Origin: Mallotus nudiflorus
Taxonomy: Eukaryota; Streptophyta; Magnoliopsida; Malpighiales; Euphorbiaceae
Length of the DNA: 64,000 nucleotides
Assembly: GCA_947683625.1 (NCBI GenBank)
Contig: CANTUR010000002.1
Location: forward strand, 4,992,501 to 5,056,500
Direction of reading: 5' to 3'
The notes beneath the pieces are model-generated. The model was not told the origin of the DNA, searched no databases, and saw only the letters and a program-made list of their open reading frames with translations. The translations under genes and the position numbers were made by a program. Shown here piece by piece: positions 37,605 to 48,970 of the stretch; the stretch's first letter is position 1, and each line of letters starts with the position of its first letter.

Positions 37605-37895
37605 GGAAAAAGTTACAAATAACCCACTAAAGTTTTACCCTAAGTGCACATTTGCCATCAATGTTTTTTAGGATTTTAAAACACCACTAACATTTTAAAA
37701 ATGAAGTAGATAACCACATTATTTATTTTTTCTGTTAATTGAAGACCATGTGGCATATAGGACCCACAAATTAGGAATTCTTACGCCGACATGGAACATA
37801 AGTCCCACTAACTAACCCATCCCACTAAAATCCCTAAATCAAAATGCAAAAAAAAAAAACCTAAATCAACAGCTACTAAAAAACGTGAACTCTCC
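37605..37895. repeat. Left terminal inverted repeat of the MULE
   Basis: Reverse complement of 42397-42683 with scattered differences. Shared landmarks are AAATAACCCACT, TTTTACC..AAGTGCACA, ATTTTAAAA, CATGTGGCATAT and GGACCCACAAA (GGACCTACAAA in the other arm). The inner boundary was set where the shared AACGTGAACTCTCCC ends. Confidence 0.8.
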
Positions 37896-38337
37896 CAACA
37901 TCTAAGTGAACTAAAATGGGGTCCTTTACATGTTAAAGAAAAAGCAACATTAAGTTGGAAATTAGGTAATGATAGAGGAAGAAAGTGTTGTGTTTCTACT
38001 TTGGACATCAAAGGTAATAGTGGACCATTTTTTATTTTTGTTGTGTGCTTCAAAATTTTTTTTTATAGTTGTAATAATGGACCATTGGACCACTTTTAAT
38101 GTTTGTTGTGTATGAAAAATCTTTTTTGTATTTGTAATGGTAGACCACTGTACCACTTTTGATTTTTATGTTAACTTTTTGTTGTGAAATTGGTTGAAAA
38201 GTGTATCAATTGGAGGTGTGTGGTCCTGCATGTGTTTGTTGTTCTTTTCTAATGGTGGACCAACATGTTTAGTTTATGTTTTTAAAGAGTGGGTTTTGTG
38301 CTTTTTTTAAACTTTTGTCTTCTCTATTTGCAATAAC

Positions 38338-40815
38338 ATGTTGGAGCTTGTGAACCTCCATTTTAACAATGGTGGAAAATGGATTTTTCATCCTACCATA
38401 AAGTACGATGATGGAGAGGTAGACATCATCGGTGATTTTGACCCAGATTTGATATCTTACATGGATATTAAAAAGAGGTACATGAAAAATTATAGCTATA
38501 CATATGTTAGCTCAATACTTATTCGTGAACCTGGAAAGAGTTTAAATGATGGACTAGTCTAATGATGAAGGGATTAGGAAGGTCTTAGGTTATGTCAGAG
38601 GCAATAGTTGGGTAAATGACATTCAAATTTATGCTGATTATAATGTAGATGTAAACATTTTACCCATAAATTATTTAGCTATTGAAGGACATCCAAATGC
38701 AAACCTAGATCCTGAGTTAGAAATACATTATAGTATTAATTTTGCATGTTAGGATGAGGGGTTAAACAATAAAAGTAGGAGGGAAGAAGTTGGTAGGGAA
38801 GAGACAGGTCTAAGGGAAGCGGAAGGTGGCTATGAAGAGAATGAGAGAAATGGTGTGACTAGGGATGATAGTTGGTCTGAGAGTGATAGTAAGGAAGAAA
38901 TGAGTGAGAGTGAGACTGATAATGATAATGATCAACCAAAAGAGAGGGTTAGCTATAATGAAAATGATGGAGGGCCCCATTTTATGTTAAGCATGACGTT
39001 TGCTAATGCTAAAGAGGCTTGAGAAGCCATTGCAAATTATGTTATGGCTAAGGGAACCAAAGTGAAACTTTATCCCAATGAACCAAGTAGGATTAGGGCA
39101 AAATGTGTCACAAATGAAGGCTGTAAATTCTTTGTTTGGATTTCCAAAGATAGGGACAATCCTGGATTGGCTGTTAAAACATTACAACCTAAACAAGACT
39201 GTTTTAGGACATTTGACAATCCTTATGCTAGTGCCACCTTTTTAGCTAATTGTTTTAAGAATCGAATCACCAAAAACCCTAAACTAAAAATCAAGGACAT
39301 GTAGAAAGCTGTAGAGGAAGAAATTAGGTTGAATGTGTCAATACATAAATGTAAAAGGGCAAACAAAATTATTATGGAAGAATTGGATGGTAGTTATAAG
39401 GTCCAATTTAGGTACTTGGCAGCATATGCAGCTGCAGTAAAAAGAACCAACCCTGGAACTACTGCTGAGATTGAGTTGTGTAAAGATAGTTTAAAAGAGG
39501 GCAAAAGAGTTTTTTAACGTATGCTCATATGTTTTGATGCCTTAAGAAAAGGTTAGAAAGCAGGGTGCAGACCTTTAATAAGTCTTGATGGTTACTTCTT
39601 GAAAGGAGTTTGCAAAGGGAAATTGTTAACTGCAATTGGAGTAGATGCACATGATCAATTATACCCAATAACATGGGTAGTAATTAATAAGGAAAACAAG
39701 GTCAATTAGAGGTGGTTTTTAGAATGGTTGCAAAGAGAGCTTGATCTACAAGATGGGTCTACTTTAAAAATTATTTCTGACATGCAAAAGGTAACAAATA
39801 AATCAATTAAATGTGCACTTTTTAATTATGTTGTTATGATACATAATTTAGTAATTAATTCATTTATTTTTTTCCATTCAGGGTCTTATTGTTACTTTGA
39901 ATTATGTGCTACCCCAGTCTGAGCACAAGTGGTATACTAGACGTATTTATTCAAATTGGTCCAAAAAATGGCATGGAGGGGAATTCAAAAAGCATTTTTT
40001 TATTTGTGCATGGAGCACATATCCTGAGGAGTTTAATGATAATTTAGAAAGATTTAGCAACATCAATAAGAAAGCAGCTGAGGATCTTATCAAGTACCCT
40101 CCACATAATTGGTGCAAGGCTTACTTTAGTAGTAGGTGCAAATCTTTCATGATGGACAACAACATAACTGAGAGTTTAATGCATGGATATTGGATGCAAG
40201 ATTTAAGCCTATTGTAAGCATACTTGATGATATCAGATTAAAGGTTATGAATAGAATTACAAAGAATAAAATTCTGGCTTTAAAATGGGTGAATGATTGG
40301 AGTCCAAGTTATATGTCACTGTTTCAATACTATAAGGAGAAGGCATTAGGTTGTGATTTTTTTTTAATGGTCAAGATGGGTTCAAAATAGGAGAGGGAGA
40401 AGACAAGCATTCTGTTTTTATTGACAGGAAGTTATGCACTTGCCGAGTTTGGGAGTTGACTAGCATCCCATGCAATACGTGCATTGGCTTATCTCAAATT
40501 TGATCAAATAGAACACATTTCTGAATAGTTTCAAAAGGAAAAATTTATTGTATCTTATTAGCATTGTTTACAGCTTGTTCTAAGAAAAAAGTTCATGAGA
40601 TGTGATGAGTTTAAGTCAATTGATCCCCACCTATCAGCAAACTAACTGGAAGACTAAAGAAGAAGAGAATCAGGATAGCAAATGAACCAAACACATAAGT
40701 TACAAAGCTTTTAAAGAGAGGCCAAAAGCAAAAATATGGCCTTTGTAATCAAAATGGTCATAATAGAGTTAGGTGCCCTAATAAGCGCAATCAAGTATGT
40801 TATTTCTGATAATTT
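38338..40815 (+). pseudogene. MuDR-type transposase pseudogene
   Basis: Starts at ATG 38338 (MLELVNLHFNNGGKWIF ... YDDGEVDIIGDFDPD), the usual N-terminal module of plant MULE transposases. An acidic, Glu/Asp-rich linker follows (38760-38930), then the DNA-binding region (RIRAKCVTNEGCKFFVWIS, about 39075-39140). The transposase core has LDGYFLKG (first Asp codon 39587-39589), IISDMQKG (second Asp 39779-39781) and HGGEFKKHFFICAWSTYPEEF. A SWIM-like CTCRVWELTSIPCNTC at about 40436-40483 has Thr where His is expected, and a CCHC knuckle NQNGHNRVRCPNK lies near 40760. A GT-AG intron 39791-39891 fits at the SDMQK/G junction. Stops (e.g. TGA at about 39019, TAG at 39302) and frame changes disable it. 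Confidence 0.85.
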
Positions 40816-41844
40816 TCTTACACTTTTAATTTTTAGACATTAGCAATTTCATATTAAGCTTTATTAATGTGTCATAGGGAGAAGGAACTCAGAATAATGC
40901 ACTGGAGGCTGGTAGAAGGTCAGGTGGCAATAGCCATCAGACTTCAAAAACCACTATTACAAATCCACCAAAAGATCATAGATGCCATTATGATCTCAAC
41001 TCAGGAAGAGCAACTCTCAATGTGAGTTTTACATATTAAAATGATGATGGTTTAGATTATCTACTATTAATGAGAGAGAGTTACGAAGAAGTCAAAGTCA
41101 AACAACAAAAATAAGTTTTACAAGGAAAATTAACTTCACTAGAGATGGAACTGAAGTGAATTACGAAAAAAATATGCCCGTCACAGCTCCTAGTTTATAG
41201 TGGAATGGAGGTCCTTCAATAACTTTAAGATAGTTGCAAGAACAAAGAGAAAAGATGATTGACAAATGAAAGCAGTATACTACATCAAACTAGAAGATTG
41301 ATGCTTTAGTATAAGGCTTTAGCATTAATAGAAGACATTAGCAGTTAATATGTAAATAATGGTAAAACAATATCTTTTGGCAGGTTTATTAGTTTCATAT
41401 GAACTAAAACTCTTAATGTGGGTGTATTAGTTCCATCGGAACATCAACTCTTATAACTTTTTTTAGTAATATAATGGCTAGTAGTGTTTTCATTTAATTG
41501 CTTAACCTTATGTCATTTAATTGTACCTTGTAATAGCTTATTTGTTTTTTATTTTACAAATTGCATAAGTGCTTGGAAAAAATACAGCATATTTCATGCT
41601 AACACATATATCAAATTCCATTAATACTTAAACAAACATTAGTGCATTTACATTAGTACATTTTTCTGCAATTATAGCATAACAAAATCTAGGCATTTGT
41701 CATCCTAAACAACTGCATTACCTAAGACATTAGCATTACCTAAACAACAGTTAAAAAAAATAAAATATATAGTAATAAAAGCAAAGAAAACACAGCAACA
41801 CCATATGCTATTTTCATTTTTTTTTTGGCAATGAGCAATTCTGC

Positions 41845-42332
41845 TTACTCATTTACATGAACCTTTTTCATTTTCTTTAACTCGAACCAAAGCTCAGCCA
41901 CATTATTATCAAAATGAACAGCGTCCATCTTCAACATATGCAAATTCATATTTTCTTCAAGCAAATAATCTCTCTCTTCTTTCATTTCATTTAACACTTC
42001 CTTAGCTCTCTTACTTATAGATACATCATGCCATTCAAAATAGTTGCACCCCATTTTTTGCCCTCCTTTCTTCTGCAAATCGACCCAAACAGTTTTATTA
42101 AACCACTATAATAGCTTATACTACATCAAATGAAATTGAAAAAAATCACTTCATGATATCGACAACTATAAAACCTTCTTCCAGGATTTGTTTCGATCCA
42201 CAAAGTCCAGCAAGGAGCTTTTCATCTTCGACCTCCATTTTTACAATAACAATATTTTATTGGTCCTTCATACTCATATTCGATGCTACTACCTCGACAA
42301 TATTTTTTCCAAGCCGAAGAAGAAGAAGACAT
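41845..42332 (-). pseudogene. GRF-type zinc-finger/coiled-coil protein gene carried antisense in the MULE, one stop
   Basis: The minus strand from ATG 42332 reads MSSSSSAWKKYCRGSS, then KYCYCKNGGRR, one TGA stop, KAPCWTLWIETNPGRRFYSC and RYHE. A GT-AG intron (42073-42149) follows, then KKGGQKMGCNYFEWHDVSIS and a charged helix (EVLNEMKEERDYLLEEN) ending at the stop at 41845. The pattern Cys-x-Cys ... NPGRRFY-x-C ... C-x-YF-x-W-x-D is the GRF zinc finger, followed by a short coiled coil. Length would be about 135 aa. The single stop looks like a point change in an otherwise readable frame. It lies just inside the right inverted repeat, convergent with the transposase. Small GRF-zinc-finger proteins are common in plants; their role in a MULE is unknown. 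Confidence 0.7.
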
Positions 42333-42396
42333 TTTTCAAGGAGAAGCCTTAAATCAATTGTTCTTTGAAATTTAGCAAAAATGATATATAGAGAAA

Positions 42397-42683
42397 ATGG
42401 GAGAGTTCACGTTTTTTAAGAGCTGTTGATTTAGGGTTTTTTTTGCGTTTTGATTTGGGAATTTTAGTGGGTTAGGTTAGTTAGTGGGACCCATGTTCCA
42501 TGTCAGCATAAGAATTCCTGATTTGTAGGTCCCATATGCCACATGGTCTTCAATTAACGAACAAAATGGTGTGGTTATGTGCTTCATTTTTAAAATGTTA
42601 ATGGTGTTTTAAAACCCTAAAAACCATTGATGGTAAATGTGCACTTATGGTAAAACTTCAGTGGGTTATTTGCACCTTTTCCC
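42397..42683. repeat. Right terminal inverted repeat of the MULE
   Basis: Inverted copy of 37605-37895 (see that entry). It ends TGCACCTTTTCCC and is followed by the 9-bp target duplication. Its inner edge is only about 65 bases upstream of the GRF-gene start codon, so it probably served as that gene's promoter. Confidence 0.8.
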
Positions 42684-42990
42684 AAATATTTTTCCTTATT
42701 TTCCAGTATATAAATTACTAAAGAAAATAAGTTAAAAGAAAATAAATTGTTAATCAAAAGAAAATAACTTCAAAATAAGAGAAAATGATTTCCCATTTAA
42801 GGATAGGAAATTATTTTCCAATACCTTTTCTAATATTTTCTCTCATCAGTTATTGTCTTCTTTTTCATTTTTTAGTGTCTTCTCTTCTCATTTATTGTGT
42901 TTTAGTGTTGTAGCCAAATATCAAAAAAAAAAAAATTCTATAGAAAATATTTTTCAAAGAGAATATTTTTCGAAAACAAACAAAGCCTAA

Positions 42991-43745
42991 ATCAAAAGAA
43001 ATGAGCATTAAAAATATTAACATAACATACAAAATATGACTTTGAATATTAATGTATAAAACTTAATATTAAGCTAAAATAAGATAGCTTTAATAAAAAC
43101 CTACATCAACTGGATAAATAAGATGAATGTTTTATATTCAACAACCATGATTAGCTACACAAATGAGCAAAACTACTAACTAAAATCTAAGTCTCATAAA
43201 CTTGGCCAAAATATGTAATAATCCAAAATAAAAGAGTCTAACTAAAAACCAAATGTTATAAGCTTGACCAAAATATACAATAATCCAAAATTAAAGCCAA
43301 TAGCCAAAGATATTGCAGTTTTATATGTCATGACTTACAATTGACTCTTAAGTTAAAGGTTGATCTTAGTTAACAATAACTGGTCTAGTCCTTCATTTAA
43401 CAGTTGAGTTTGATTTCATTTTCTCTTCCTTAAATTTCTCTGTCTCTTATCCTAAACATTGTGGAAATTATAAACATTAGGTAACATAATGGCTTGATTT
43501 AGTAATTACACAAAGGAAAACATTACCTGAAGCTGACTAGTGGTAATGAATTGCTTTCCACCTTTCATAAAGCCTTATATCCTTTTGTGTCATGAAAGTT
43601 GGTTTAGACTTGCTCTTTTTTTCTTATATTGACATTATTGACAACCATTTTTGACTTTTAGTTTAAGGTTGTGTAAGTATGACATAAAATTTAACTTATC
43701 ACATCAAATGCCATAAATAATAAAGTACAAAACTTACATTTATGA
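42991..43745. other. AT-rich interval between transposable elements
   Basis: Contains a small imperfect direct repeat (ACTAAAATCTAAGTCTCATAAACTTG near 43180 and a related ACTAAAAACCAAATG..AGCTTG near 43240, both followed by ACCAAAATAT or GCCAAAATAT and TAATCCAAAAT). No gene recognised. Confidence 0.5.
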
Positions 43746-45485
43746 CCATGTTCAATGTAGTTAAGTTTGTGTATACTCCATAGCCACGTTGAGCTTGACT
43801 AACAAATTCAAGAGGTGTGAAAAGCTTATAGGATAATGTAGTTGGACCTTTCAATCTCTACTAAGTAGTCCTAAAGTATAGCATACACCTTCAAGTTTCG
43901 TAATTATTAATAGTTTTGCTCTTCTTTTTTATGATAAATTCAATTCCACCTTCAAATCTTCCTTAACTATAGTTTGTAAATCAAAAAGTGACATGACTGA
44001 AATGCATTTATATTTACACAGATAATTATATGCTAGCCCTTTTTGTTGTTACTTTTTTATTTTTGAAGGAAACTCCACAATTATGCTCATCAAGAAATGT
44101 CTTATCCTGATATGATTTAATGACAATATCTTTAAATGCATATGATTCATGGACAATTCATTTTCACATATTTAACCCTAGTTTGGCCATTAGTGTTTCT
44201 AGTTAAATTAAGTTCTTTCGTTGTATTGAATATCTTGTAATAACTTCTTTAGATTCACTAGGCCCTATAAAAGTCATGCCAATAGAGAATGACACCTTTT
44301 TAGCCTTTGGATTATAGGCTGAAAATTTACTTCTTTTTTTCAAAGCCTAATCACCATCACTCTCATTTGTATCAGTTTAGCTTCAGTTATCATCATCATC
44401 AGAGTCCAATTCCTCATTTATCACCTCATCTTCTTAAATATTTGCTGAAAATATTCTAAATAAAATTTCAATAGCCACTGCAAATTTAGCTTTTAGGTTA
44501 CATTGAGGAACAAATTCAACTTCACTTCTTCTTTTTTTCTGACAAATTCCCTTAATGCTTATCTAGCTTGTTGTAACTCTTCATTATCATCACTTAAACC
44601 TTCAAAATCAAAACTGAAAATTTTCTTATTCATCTTCAAAATCATCTGTTTCTTCTCTATTTTTAGCTTTTTTTTACCTTGTCTTATACTTTCAGCAATA
44701 TGCACAGGAACATTAATATATCTACTAGATGTTTGATTCTTATTTGCATGCTCTTAAGTTATAGTCCCCTAATTTGCTGCTTCCTCACTTGTTTCATAAT
44801 CTTTACTTGCATCCCTATTAGGACTTCATCTACTATACTGCCTAAGACCTCATCCTCAAGACAGTCATATAGTTATTCCTCATGCCTTACAAAACTACCC
44901 AAAATTGCTCCAATTTTTATACCTAAAGAAGGTTGGGTTAAACTAATTTCATTTACTATTGCATCCACCAAACTTTTGCCACCATTAATGCCCCTCTTGC
45001 AACCTACGATATTTTCTACATTTATACTATTATTATTTTTAAAAGCTTCAGTCAAATTAGTTTCTCTATCTTGTTTAAATATTGTCTTATACCAACCAAA
45101 ATCATGTTCTAAATATAGCTCCATCCTATTGAATCCTTTAAGCAATTCAAGAAAAGTAACTATAGTCTCCTAACATAAAAGTAATAGACCATGTGACAAG
45201 GGTTTCTTTGGTTTTCTAAAATGTATCTTAATAATCTCCATATTACCAAACATATCCTTAAAAGAGCTCACTATCTCACTTAAGACAAACTAGTCTATAT
45301 CTATATGTATTTTCACTTTGGCACCTCCAATATACCTCGTCTCCATTTGTGCATCGTTAATAAAAAAGGTTCCACCATAAAAAAAAAAACCACATGTTGC
45401 TCCTCCATATATGCAATTGTACATACCAAAAAAAAGTAAATGAACATGTAAAATAACATTGTTCATAACATCCACCAATAAGTTA
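43746..45485 (-). pseudogene. N-terminal remnant of a second Mutator-like transposase
   Basis: On the minus strand, in order: YGGTFFINDAQMETRYIGGAK and VKIHIDID (45390-45290), SEIVSSFKDMFGN, LEHDFGWYKT near 45110, an Asp/Glu-rich stretch (44430-44370), then VSFSIGMTFIGPSESKEVI near 44290, CPWIICI-like text, DEHNCGVSFKNKKVTTKRA (about 44085) and MSLFDLQTIVKEDLKVELN (43995-43940). This is the usual order of the MULE N-terminal module and MuDR DNA-binding domain. The catalytic core is not recognisable below 43750, so the copy is truncated. Frames are broken by many stops. It differs from the MULE at 37605-42683 and lies in the opposite orientation. Confidence 0.6.
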
Positions 45486-46321
45486 TATCACTCTATTTGT
45501 TGTAAAATGAACAAAAAAAAAAGTAATAAAAAGTTTATTTAGCTTACACAACTTTATAAAAAATCACAAAACTCTTCAACTTTAGTAAAGTATCAATAAA
45601 ACATCTATAATATCAACGCACTTGAAGAACAAAATCAATGATAAGAAGATAAGTGATTTGTATTGACAATAACATACCACAATTTCTTCACCCTTAATCT
45701 CATTGTCATCCTTCTAATAGAAATCCCTAATTTCCAAATTCAAAAAGTATGAAACTGTTAAGTTATGGCCATCATTTTTTTACTAAGGTCATTTTAATCA
45801 TACTATCTTTCTTTATTAAGTTCATTAAGGTCTTTGTATTATTTTTTATGACATGGAGGCTTATTCATTTTTTGGGGTCCCATATCACATTTTTTGTCTT
45901 GCCATATATGCTTAAATAGGTTAGAAGCACATGTCTGACCAATATTTTTTTAAATTGAGACACTTAGTTGTCAAAATTTTAAAAATTCATACATTGTTGG
46001 TGCAATTTTTCTTTTCTTTTTTTTTCCTAATCAAATACAACCACTAAGCGATATAAGAAGATTGTCTTACATATCTTGATATTATTATATATTTAATTTG
46101 GTTAACTAAAACTGTTCGAATTATCACTTTTATTTTTTTATCTTGATTAAACATTTGGTTTTTATCTTCTTTTTTTTTTATGTGAATATTTGGTTCTATT
46201 TAAACTAAGTCGTCAACTTTTTGTACTTTTATGACTCAAGTGATAGACATTGTAAAATTAAGGTCATGTATTCAATCTCTTCTTCTCTTGTCTTCTCAAT
46301 TGCAAAAATAATAAAAAAAAA
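45486..46321. other. Interval with possible MULE end sequence
   Basis: Mostly AT-rich. The segment 45855-45930 (GACATGGAGGCTTATTC ... GGGGTCCCATATCAC ... GCCATATATGC) resembles the GTGGCATAT/GGACCCAC text found in the inverted repeats of the neighbouring MULE, so it may be a leftover terminus of the second element. Around 46225-46275 a sequence ending AAGGTCATGTATTCAATCTC faintly resembles the tail of a tRNA-derived SINE; too weak to call. Confidence 0.4.
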
Positions 46322-47075
46322 AGAATAAATACATGAATAGAGTCATAACTTTTTCACTTTTTCTATTTTGATATTCAAACAATTGTTTTTTTACAAATAG
46401 GTGTCTAAACCTACAAATAATTTCTAAAACGGTGTCTATAAGAGGTTTTATAGGTTAAAGTGGTTATTTGTTTTATTTTAAATAGTAAATTGATTTTAAT
46501 ATCTTTCTTTTATATTAAACTTTATTTTCTTTGTTATCCAAATTATTTTTTAAAATTATTAGATTTGAGAAAAATATTTTTTATTTATCATATTAAACTA
46601 GAAATTAAATATTTTTTATTTTATTAATTATAGTGTTGAATTTAATTTTTTATTCAATTTTAGTCAAATTAAAATTTTACTTGTATTTTTATTTTAATTA
46701 AATTGTATTTTTCTTTTCACTCTTTCAAGTAAATTTAAATTTAATTTAATATTTTTATTTTTCAATGATAATAGTTTAATTATTTTATCTTATTTTAATT
46801 TAATAATATCAAGTATATTTTCTTTCAAATTTAAAATATATAAAGGAAAAATAAATTTTTAAATTAAAAAATAAAAAATAAATCTAGTATAAAAATGGAT
46901 ATTTAAGTCAATTTAATGTTTAAAATAAGACACATAAACACTTTAAAATGCAAAATTTGATAAAAATACCACTTCAAAAATTTTTTCCAGATTCAAACAA
47001 TTAATTACAAAAAAAAATTGTTTAAATACCAAAATAGTAAAAGTGAAAAGTTCAAACAACATTTATGTATTTATT
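46322..47075. mobile_element. Fold-back (long terminal inverted repeat) element, copy 2
   Basis: Same family and same orientation as 3408-4200, sharing the blocks TAGGTGTCTAAACCTA, TATAGGTTAAAGTGG, TTTTATATTAAACTTTATTTT and TAAGTCAATTTAATGTTTAAAATAAGA. Its left end (ACTTTTTCACTTTTTCTATT) is mirrored by the right end AATAGTAAAAGTGAAAAGTT. No coding frame. Termini approximate. Confidence 0.65.
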
Positions 47076-47361
47076 ACAAAAAAAAAAAAAAAAAAAACTA
47101 AATGGTTAACCCTAATTGTAATTTTATATAAGTCTAATCAAACTTGTATATATTTACCATTTTACCCTTTATTTAATATGAGGATAAAAATAATTTTAGT
47201 GTTTGAACTTTTTAAAATTTGACAATTTAGTGTTTTGAAGTATGGAAACCTATATAAAAAAAAAAAAAAAACCAATGAGGCATATATAGCAAGTCATCAA
47301 CAAGTTGCCCTTCAAAAATACACTCTATCAAAACTAAAAGACTTCATTACCTCTAAACTTA

Positions 47362-47451
<90 letters not shown>

Positions 47452-47476
47452 GTTATTATTATTATTATTATTATTA
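47362..47476. repeat. (AAT)n running directly into (ATT)n: palindromic microsatellite
   Basis: About 16 AAT triplets up to 47410 are followed without spacer by about 22 ATT triplets (one TGT interruption near 47451). The two halves can pair over about 48 bases, giving a loop-free hairpin. Confidence 0.95.
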
Positions 47477-47721
47477 AAAATAATTTATTTTTAGTTTGAT
47501 TCATAGTTATTTTTAGTTAATAAAAAATTAAATATTAAAATTATTTGAAGGTAGAAATTTAGTTATCATTACAAATTTTTTTAATTAGTGAAAATGTAAA
47601 GTTAAAATTTTTCAATTGTCTGTTTCTTTTTTCACTTTCTTTCTATTTAGCTTATAATTTTTAATAAATTTAACGAAATCAAAATTTTAGTATTATAAAA
47701 TTAGTGATTTAAATATATTTA

Positions 47722-48481
47722 TTTTGATAGAATAAAAAAGAAGAAAAAAAACTTTTTCAAGTATCCTCAAAGAAATAGTTTATTATTTTAATAAATATAT
47801 ATTTTATAAATTTATCATCATTTACATAAGTAAATAAGATATTATTATTTTCAGGTAAAAAAGGTAAATTTAAATCATTATAATGGATAATTTTATCATT
47901 TTCTCTATATAACTTATTGTAAATACTTTATTGTTATCTTTTTACATGTTGGAATACTTGATTGTTGTAAAAAATAATTTAAATATTAAATTGTTAAATT
48001 TTGAAAAGTTTAGACGCTGAAAGTGTCTTTATCATTAATATAATTATAAATATATTTTATCGAATCGTGAAGTTCAAATTCGAGTTGAGTTTGAACTTTA
48101 TTATTTTTTGATAGAATAAAAAAGAAGAAAAAAAACATTTTCAAGTATTCTCAAAGAAATAGTTTATTATTTTAATAAATATATATTTTATAAATTTATC
48201 ATCATTTACATAAGTAAATAAGATATTATTATTTTCAGATAAAAAAGGTAAATTTAAATCATTATAATGGATAATTTTATCATTTTATCTATATAACTTA
48301 TTGTAAATACTTTATTGTTATCTTTTTACATGTTGGAATACTTGATTGTTGTAAAAAATAATTTAAATATTAAATTGTTAAATTTTGAAAAGTTTAAACG
48401 CTGAAAGTGCCTTTATCATTAATATAATTATAAATATATTTTATCGAATCGTGGAGTTCAAATTCGAGTTGAGTTTGAGCT
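47722..48481. repeat. 384-bp tandem duplication
   Basis: The block starting TTTTGATAGAATAAAAAAGA at 47722 recurs at 48106. The copies share all landmarks (CATCATTTACATAAGTAAAT, TTTTTACATGTTGGAATACT, TTTATCGAATCGTG.AGTTC) and differ at only a handful of positions. The unit is non-coding and AT-rich. Beyond the second copy the CAAATTCGAGTTGAG words continue in degenerate form to about 48660. Confidence 0.95.
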
Positions 48482-48960
48482 TCAATCGAATTTGAATATT
48501 TTAAAATATGTTTTTTAAAAAATTAAAAAAATTATTTAATTAATCAAGTTGGTATCAAATATATTAATTATTTAATCAAGTTCAAGTTAATATCCAAAAA
48601 AAATTTGATCAAATTCGAATTTTGAATTTGAATGTGCCGACTCGACTCAACTTGATCTAGTAATAGAACATGTAAAATTATTTAAAAAAAAAAAACAAAA
48701 TTTTATACTCTCATTAATATTTTGATGTGATACAATATATTTAATTGTAAGTATATATGTCATAACTATCATATAAATTAAAAATATTTTAAAACATAAA
48801 CTTAATTTATTATAATATTATTTTTATTTTTATTTATAACTGATTTAAAATTAAAATAAATTTTTAAAAAAATTATATAAAAATGAGTGAATAAAGAAAT
48901 TTTTTTCTTAAAAAAAAAAAGGGGAGGAATAAAAGGAAAACAAGTATTATTATTATATAG
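48482..48960. other. AT-rich upstream region of CDKA
   Basis: Contains degenerate repeats of the type TTCAAATTCGAGTTG/AATTCGAATTTTGAATTTG (48560-48660) and poly(A)/poly(T) runs. TATTATTATATAGG at 48947-48960 is the best TATA-like sequence before the first GC-richer transcribed-looking DNA. Confidence 0.4.
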
Positions 48961-48970
48961 GTAAGGCGAG

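Larger units (their letters stand above)
37605..42683 (+). mobile_element. Mutator-like element (MULE) with about 290-bp terminal inverted repeats
   Basis: The ends GGAAAAAGTTACAAATAACC (left) and, inverted, GGGAAAAGGTGCAAATAACC (right) begin arms of about 290 bp that stay alignable through CCACATGGTCTTCAATTAAC-type text to the GAGAGTTCACGTTTTTTA region. The flanking 9 bp are AAAAATTTT (37596-37604) and AAATATTTT (42684-42692), 8 of 9 alike, the duplication size of Mutator elements. Inside are a broken transposase gene on the + strand and a GRF zinc-finger gene on the minus strand, converging tail to tail. Autonomous in structure, dead by mutation. Confidence 0.85.
37577..42987. mobile_element. 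Tourist-like MITE split by a Mutator-like element
   Basis: The left end GGCTCCATTTGTTTGTAAAA (37577) is matched, inverted, by TTCGAAAACAAACAAAGCC ending at 42987. TAA stands on both sides (37574-37576, 42988-42990). Leaving out the Mutator-like insertion 37605-42683 and its duplicated 9 bp, the MITE is only about 330 bp and non-coding. The TAA duplication and GGC...TTTGTTTG ends point to the PIF/Harbinger (Tourist) superfamily. Confidence 0.7.

Noticed and set aside
44503..45173. + strand frames of 77 and 164 codons
   Set aside because: Ser/Leu/Phe-rich complements of the minus-strand Mutator-like transposase remnant.
46224..46280. Possible tRNA-derived SINE tail (AAGGTCATGTATTCAATCTC)
   Set aside because: Box B likeness is too weak, no box A at the right distance and no second copy in the window.
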